A stretch of 17,758 bases of DNA, taken from the NCBI GenBank assembly GCA_964196275.1, contig CAXMSN010000079.1:1-17758 (forward strand). Reading direction: 5' to 3'. Below the pieces are notes generated by a model. It searched no databases and had not been told where the DNA came from. It saw nothing but the letters and a program-made list of their open reading frames with translations. Every line of letters starts with the position of its first letter. Positions within the stretch are counted from its first letter, which is position 1. Of the stretch, positions 15,207 through 17,758 are shown piece by piece. This DNA comes from UBA5794 sp964196275. GTDB lineage: Bacteria > Actinomycetota > Acidimicrobiia > Spongiisociales > UBA5794. A program made the translations under genes and the position numbers.

Positions 15207-15234
15207 CGCTCAATGCTACTTCATTAGCGCTTGG
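15207..15234. promoter_or_regulatory. Imperfect dyad and AGCGCT palindrome before the permease genes
   Basis: CGCT-C-AATG (15207-15215, one bulged C) can pair with CATTAGCG (15222-15229). The same stretch holds the palindrome AGCGCT (15226-15231) within TTAGCGCTT, a core reminiscent of LacI-family operators. It lies 22-49 bases upstream of the MalF-like start. It could be a second operator or part of the mRNA structure after the hairpin at 15249-15292. Confidence 0.25.
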
Positions 15235-15248
15235 TTCGCTTGGGAGGT

Positions 15249-15292
15249 GAAACAGAGGCGGCGGCATCCTTCGATACCGCCACCTCTGTTTC
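15249..15292 (-). terminator. Intercistronic RNA hairpin between binding-protein and permease genes
   Basis: The arms GAAACAGAGG and CCTCTGTTTC (15249-15258, 15283-15292) and inner arms GGCGG/CCGCC and ATC/GAT enclose a 4-base loop. Two C/A mismatches on the plus strand become G-U wobbles in the minus-strand transcript, so the stem is continuous (20 pairs) only in that direction. It starts 24 bases after the binding-protein stop. No U-tract follows outside the stem, so it more likely acts as a leaky terminator or 3'-end stabiliser that raises binding-protein mRNA over permease mRNA. Confidence 0.7.
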
Positions 15293-15316
15293 CTAGTTCA
15301 CGTTGAGTGTCGAGCT

Positions 15317-16687
15317 CTAGCCGAGCCCGAGCCACACCTCTTCTACCTTTGCGAACCCATCTTCCACCGATATGTTGCCGGCGGTGATGTCCGTCGCCTG
15401 GCTCCAGAACTCGCCTGCGCCGATGTCACCCGGCATCAGGTCGGAACCATCGAAGCGGAACGGATCCGCGCTCAGCAGGATCTCTGCAAGAGCGAGGCCG
15501 AATGAGTCACCAGCGAAGGACACCGCTGTGTCCTGCGTTGTGTTCGGGTTCAAGAACCCGCCACCCGGCGCCAAAGGCGTCCTGGTCTCTGCGTACGTCG
15601 GGCTACCGATGTAGCGCAACGCTTCGACAACCTCTTGACGGTCGTTGAACATGACAGCATGTGTTCCTGCACCAAGTACGACTTGGCCGTAGTCGCCAGA
15701 GATCGTCGGCAGGTAGAACACGTTCACATCGCCATCTGGTCCGAGGGCGGCATCAGGGTTCGACCCTGTCCGCGACGGGTCGACCCAGAAGTTGGCGTAG
15801 AAGTTCGCCTGGCGGTGCATCATGCACTTTCCCTCAAGGAGCGGAAGACCAGAGTCACCGAAGTCCGTGGATGCGATCGTCTCGCGTCCACCGAAGACGT
15901 TGCCTTCTTCGCCCCACAGGTCATTGATGAAGTTTCCAACTTCGATAACCCTCGGGTCGGTGAACGGAATCTCGTGGCTCACCCACTGGTCATAGACATC
16001 TGGACCGTGGAGCCGGAGCATGATGTCTTCCATCCAGTCGGTGTACGGCCAACCAGTGGCGCCACCAGAGCCGATGCCGATGCACCACGGTGTCTCTCCG
16101 TCGAGCTTCATCAGGTCCATGAGGGCGATCAGTTCGTCCCAAGTTGTCGGAATCGTGTAGCCGTTGGCAGCGAAGGCTGTTGGGCTGTACCAAACGAGGC
16201 TCTTCAGGTCAGCCTTGTTCGGCACACCGTAGACCTGACCTTCGTAGGTCACGAGCTCAAGCCAGAACGGGTCGTACATCGCAAGCAGTTCCTGGACGAG
16301 ATCGTCCGGAAGCGGCTTGATGTCGCCTCGAGAGGCCATGTCCTGAATCTTGCCCGGCTGGGCATAGATGCCGATGTCAGGTGGGTTACCACCCTGGATG
16401 CGAACATCGTTCAGCTCCTGGAAGCTGCGGTCACCGGTGATGAGGACAGTCGTGCCGGAAGCATCCTCGAACGGCTGCATGGCATCCTGGAAAGCCAACA
16501 GTTCGACCGTCGCTTCCGGTCCGAAGATGTCGACGAAGCCAGTGTCAGCCATTGACTCATCGCCTCCACCCGCTGTCGTTGTGGTCGCCTGTGTCGTATC
16601 GGATCCGCTGTCATCGTCCGACGAACAAGCCGTCATGACGAGAGCGAAAGCGAAAACGATGATTGCGACGTTACGGAATCTCTGCAT
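15317..16687 (-). CDS. ABC sugar-binding lipoprotein (AglE-like)
   Basis: 456 residues. Extracytoplasmic solute-binding protein that delivers sugar to the permeases. A basic start (MQRFRN) and hydrophobic h-region lead to a lipobox-like MTAC with Cys21 as the probable lipid-modified residue (Met at -3 is not the usual Leu). A low-complexity Ser/Asp/Thr/Gly linker to about residue 50 follows. The mature domain shows sugar-binding features: FEDASGTTVLITGDRSF, GNPPDIGIYAQPGKIQDMA, YGVPNKADLKSLVWYSPTAF and IPTTWDELIALMDLM, characteristic of the alpha-glucoside or multiple-sugar group. I chose ATG 16687 because AGGA lies eight bases upstream and the signal peptide begins there; the 29 extra upstream codons overlap the promoter. 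It is the first gene of the transporter operon and diverges from the LacI regulator. The actual ligand is inferred from context. Confidence 0.9.
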   Translation of the reverse strand: MQRFRNVAIIVFAFALVMTACSSDDDSGSDTTQATTTTAGGGDESMADTGFVDIFGPEATVELLAFQDAMQPFEDASGTTVLITGDRSFQELNDVRIQGGNPPDIGIYAQPGKIQDMASRGDIKPLPDDLVQELLAMYDPFWLELVTYEGQVYGVPNKADLKSLVWYSPTAFAANGYTIPTTWDELIALMDLMKLDGETPWCIGIGSGGATGWPYTDWMEDIMLRLHGPDVYDQWVSHEIPFTDPRVIEVGNFINDLWGEEGNVFGGRETIASTDFGDSGLPLLEGKCMMHRQANFYANFWVDPSRTGSNPDAALGPDGDVNVFYLPTISGDYGQVVLGAGTHAVMFNDRQEVVEALRYIGSPTYAETRTPLAPGGGFLNPNTTQDTAVSFAGDSFGLALAEILLSADPFRFDGSDLMPGDIGAGEFWSQATDITAGNISVEDGFAKVEEVWLGLG

Positions 16688-16743
16688 TCTTGAGTTCCTC
16701 TCAGAGTCGAATATTGGGACGGCAAGACTGCCATCCAGAGTCA

Positions 16744-16774
16744 ACGTTAGCATCGGTACACTGCGCCAAGTCAA
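16744..16774 (-). promoter_or_regulatory. Promoter of the sugar-transport operon
   Basis: On the minus strand, TTGACT (16774-16769) serves as -35 and TAACGT (16749-16744) as -10, preceded by TGC as an extended -10. The spacer is 19 bases, longer than ideal. Transcription would start near 16737, giving a leader of about 50 bases before the lipoprotein ATG. The -10 includes the palindrome AACGTT, a possible secondary repressor contact. Confidence 0.45.
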
Positions 16775-16780
16775 GTCCTT

Positions 16781-16794
16781 CTAATACGAATTAG
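16781..16794. promoter_or_regulatory. LacI-family operator candidate
   Basis: CTAATACGAATTAG is an even palindrome with a central CG and a single mismatched pair, the classical geometry of LacI-family operators. It lies 7 bases upstream of the -35 of the transport operon and 6 bases before the regulator's ATG. It could serve both autoregulation and control of the operon. Confidence 0.55.
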
Positions 16795-16800
16795 GAAATC

Positions 16801-17758
16801 ATGGATATCCGGCCACCATCGATGAGCGATGTCGCCGAGAAGGCGGGTGTTTCGCAGGCAACCGTTTCGCTTGTTCTGAACGATGTCGACGGCTCAGGGA
16901 TCGCCCAATCGACGAAGAAGAGGGTCCGTGTGGTGGCGCAAGAGATGGGCTACCGGCACAACGCGGTTGCGCGGAGCCTCAAGCTCCAGCGGTCGGATAC
17001 GATCGGATTCGTATCAGATCAGATCACCACGACCCCCTACGCATTCGGGCTGGTTCAAGGAGCCCAGGACGCCGTCAGGAACATCGGCAAGCACCTGCTC
17101 ATCTCCAACGTCGAGTACAGGGACGATATGGGTCGTGAGGAAGCCGCAGAGATGGCCGTGGTCGAACTGCTGGAGCGGCGTGTCGACGGCGTCATCTTTG
17201 CTTCCATGCTCCATAGATCGCTGGATGTTCCGTCGGCCCTCAGCGAGGTGCCGAGTGTCCTGCTCGACGTCGCGGCAACGGACCGCTCCATGGCATCCAT
17301 CGTTCCCGATGAGTACGCCGCGGCCAAAGCCGCATGTCTGCTGTTGATCGATGCCGGGCACAAAGACATCATCCACCTGTCGATACCCGGCGGACCACCC
17401 TCGGTTGCGATGCGTCGGAACGGGTATGTCGATGCCATGGCTGAAGCCAGTCTCGCGGAAGTCGCCGAGCCGATCGTCGAGACCAACGACTCGACGCCTG
17501 ATGCCTACCTCTCCGCCCTCGAGTTACTGAAGGCACCATCGAGGCCCTCTGCGATCTTCTGCTACAACGATGAGATGGCGTGGGGGGTCTATCAGGCGGC
17601 TTCTGAACTTGGCATCGCCGTGCCCGATGATCTCTCCGTTGTCGGGTTCAAGAACGTCCCCCTGATCGCACCGGTGCTCCGCCCCGGGTTGACCACGGTC
17701 GAACTTCCGCACTACTCGATGGCACAGTGGGCGGTCCAGTATCTGCTCGACGGTCGCT
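16801..17758 (+). CDS. LacI-family transcriptional regulator, 3'-truncated by window
   Basis: The frame is open from the ATG at 16801 to the window end (319 codons visible, no stop). The N-terminal helix-turn-helix is clear: MSDVAEKAGVSQATVSLVLN (8-27), followed by helix 3 and the hinge segment HNAVARSLKLQRSDTIGFV (about 55-73). The rest is a periplasmic-binding-protein-like effector domain, with VDGVIFAS, SIVPDEYAAAKAA, AIFCYNDEMAWGVYQAASE and VPDDLSVVGF. ATG 16801 has AGGA four bases upstream, close but usable; ATG 16825 at the HTH itself has no ribosome site. It diverges from the transport operon with 113 bases between starts that contain a LacI-type operator. It is therefore the probable sugar-responsive repressor of the locus and of itself. 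Few residues should be missing, since LacI proteins are about 330-350 long. Confidence 0.92.
   Translation, partial: MDIRPPSMSDVAEKAGVSQATVSLVLNDVDGSGIAQSTKKRVRVVAQEMGYRHNAVARSLKLQRSDTIGFVSDQITTTPYAFGLVQGAQDAVRNIGKHLLISNVEYRDDMGREEAAEMAVVELLERRVDGVIFASMLHRSLDVPSALSEVPSVLLDVAATDRSMASIVPDEYAAAKAACLLLIDAGHKDIIHLSIPGGPPSVAMRRNGYVDAMAEASLAEVAEPIVETNDSTPDAYLSALELLKAPSRPSAIFCYNDEMAWGVYQAASELGIAVPDDLSVVGFKNVPLIAPVLRPGLTTVELPHYSMAQWAVQYLLDGR

Noticed and set aside
15635..16555. Long plus-strand open frame opposite the sugar-binding lipoprotein
   Set aside because: It is antisense to a well-recognised gene, has no domain pattern and reflects codon bias of the real strand.

Overview
The window looks like a chromosomal segment of a high-GC actinobacterium, possibly of the Acidimicrobiia/Ilumatobacter type. 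This is inferred from codon use, frequent GTG starts, a likely leaderless gene and a LipJ-type hydrolase-cyclase fusion. I see no phage, plasmid, transposase, CRISPR, rRNA or tRNA. No stretch longer than 300 bases lacks a gene.

Left edge (1-2303): the 3' end of a 3-beta-hydroxysteroid-dehydrogenase-like SDR gene runs into the window. It is followed by a ferritin-like protein of the iminophenyl-pyruvate dimer synthase (VioB/RebD) fold, diverging from a small VOC-fold protein.

Sugar locus, part 1 (2290-7798): a large cyclase-STAND ATPase-TPR protein lies 60 bases behind a PfkB sugar kinase on the minus strand. A GH13 alpha-glucosidase diverges from the kinase.

Signalling module (7799-11898): three genes interrupt the sugar locus. 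They are a CzcO/YUCCA-like flavin monooxygenase, an alpha/beta-hydrolase fused to an adenylate cyclase, and a SnoaL/NTF2-like domain fused to an adenylate cyclase. A related 19-20-base dyad (CGCAT...ATGCG type) sits at all four intergenic junctions of this module and I found it nowhere else in the window. The hydrolase domain has lost its catalytic acid and histidine and looks like a sensor rather than an enzyme.

Sugar locus, part 2 (11899-17758): a five-bladed-propeller glycosidase-like protein, two CUT1-type permeases, a lipoprotein sugar-binding protein and a divergent LacI-family regulator cut off by the window end. A strong RNA hairpin lies between the binding-protein and permease genes, and a LacI-type operator lies in front of the regulator. 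No ABC ATPase is encoded, so a shared MsmK/UgpC-type ATPase encoded elsewhere is expected.

Working model (inference): an alpha-glucoside, perhaps containing fructose such as sucrose, is bound and imported, cleaved by the GH13 enzyme and phosphorylated by the PfkB kinase, under LacI control. Three adenylate cyclases with different sensory partners are embedded in or next to this locus and could couple carbon or lipid-like signals to cAMP.
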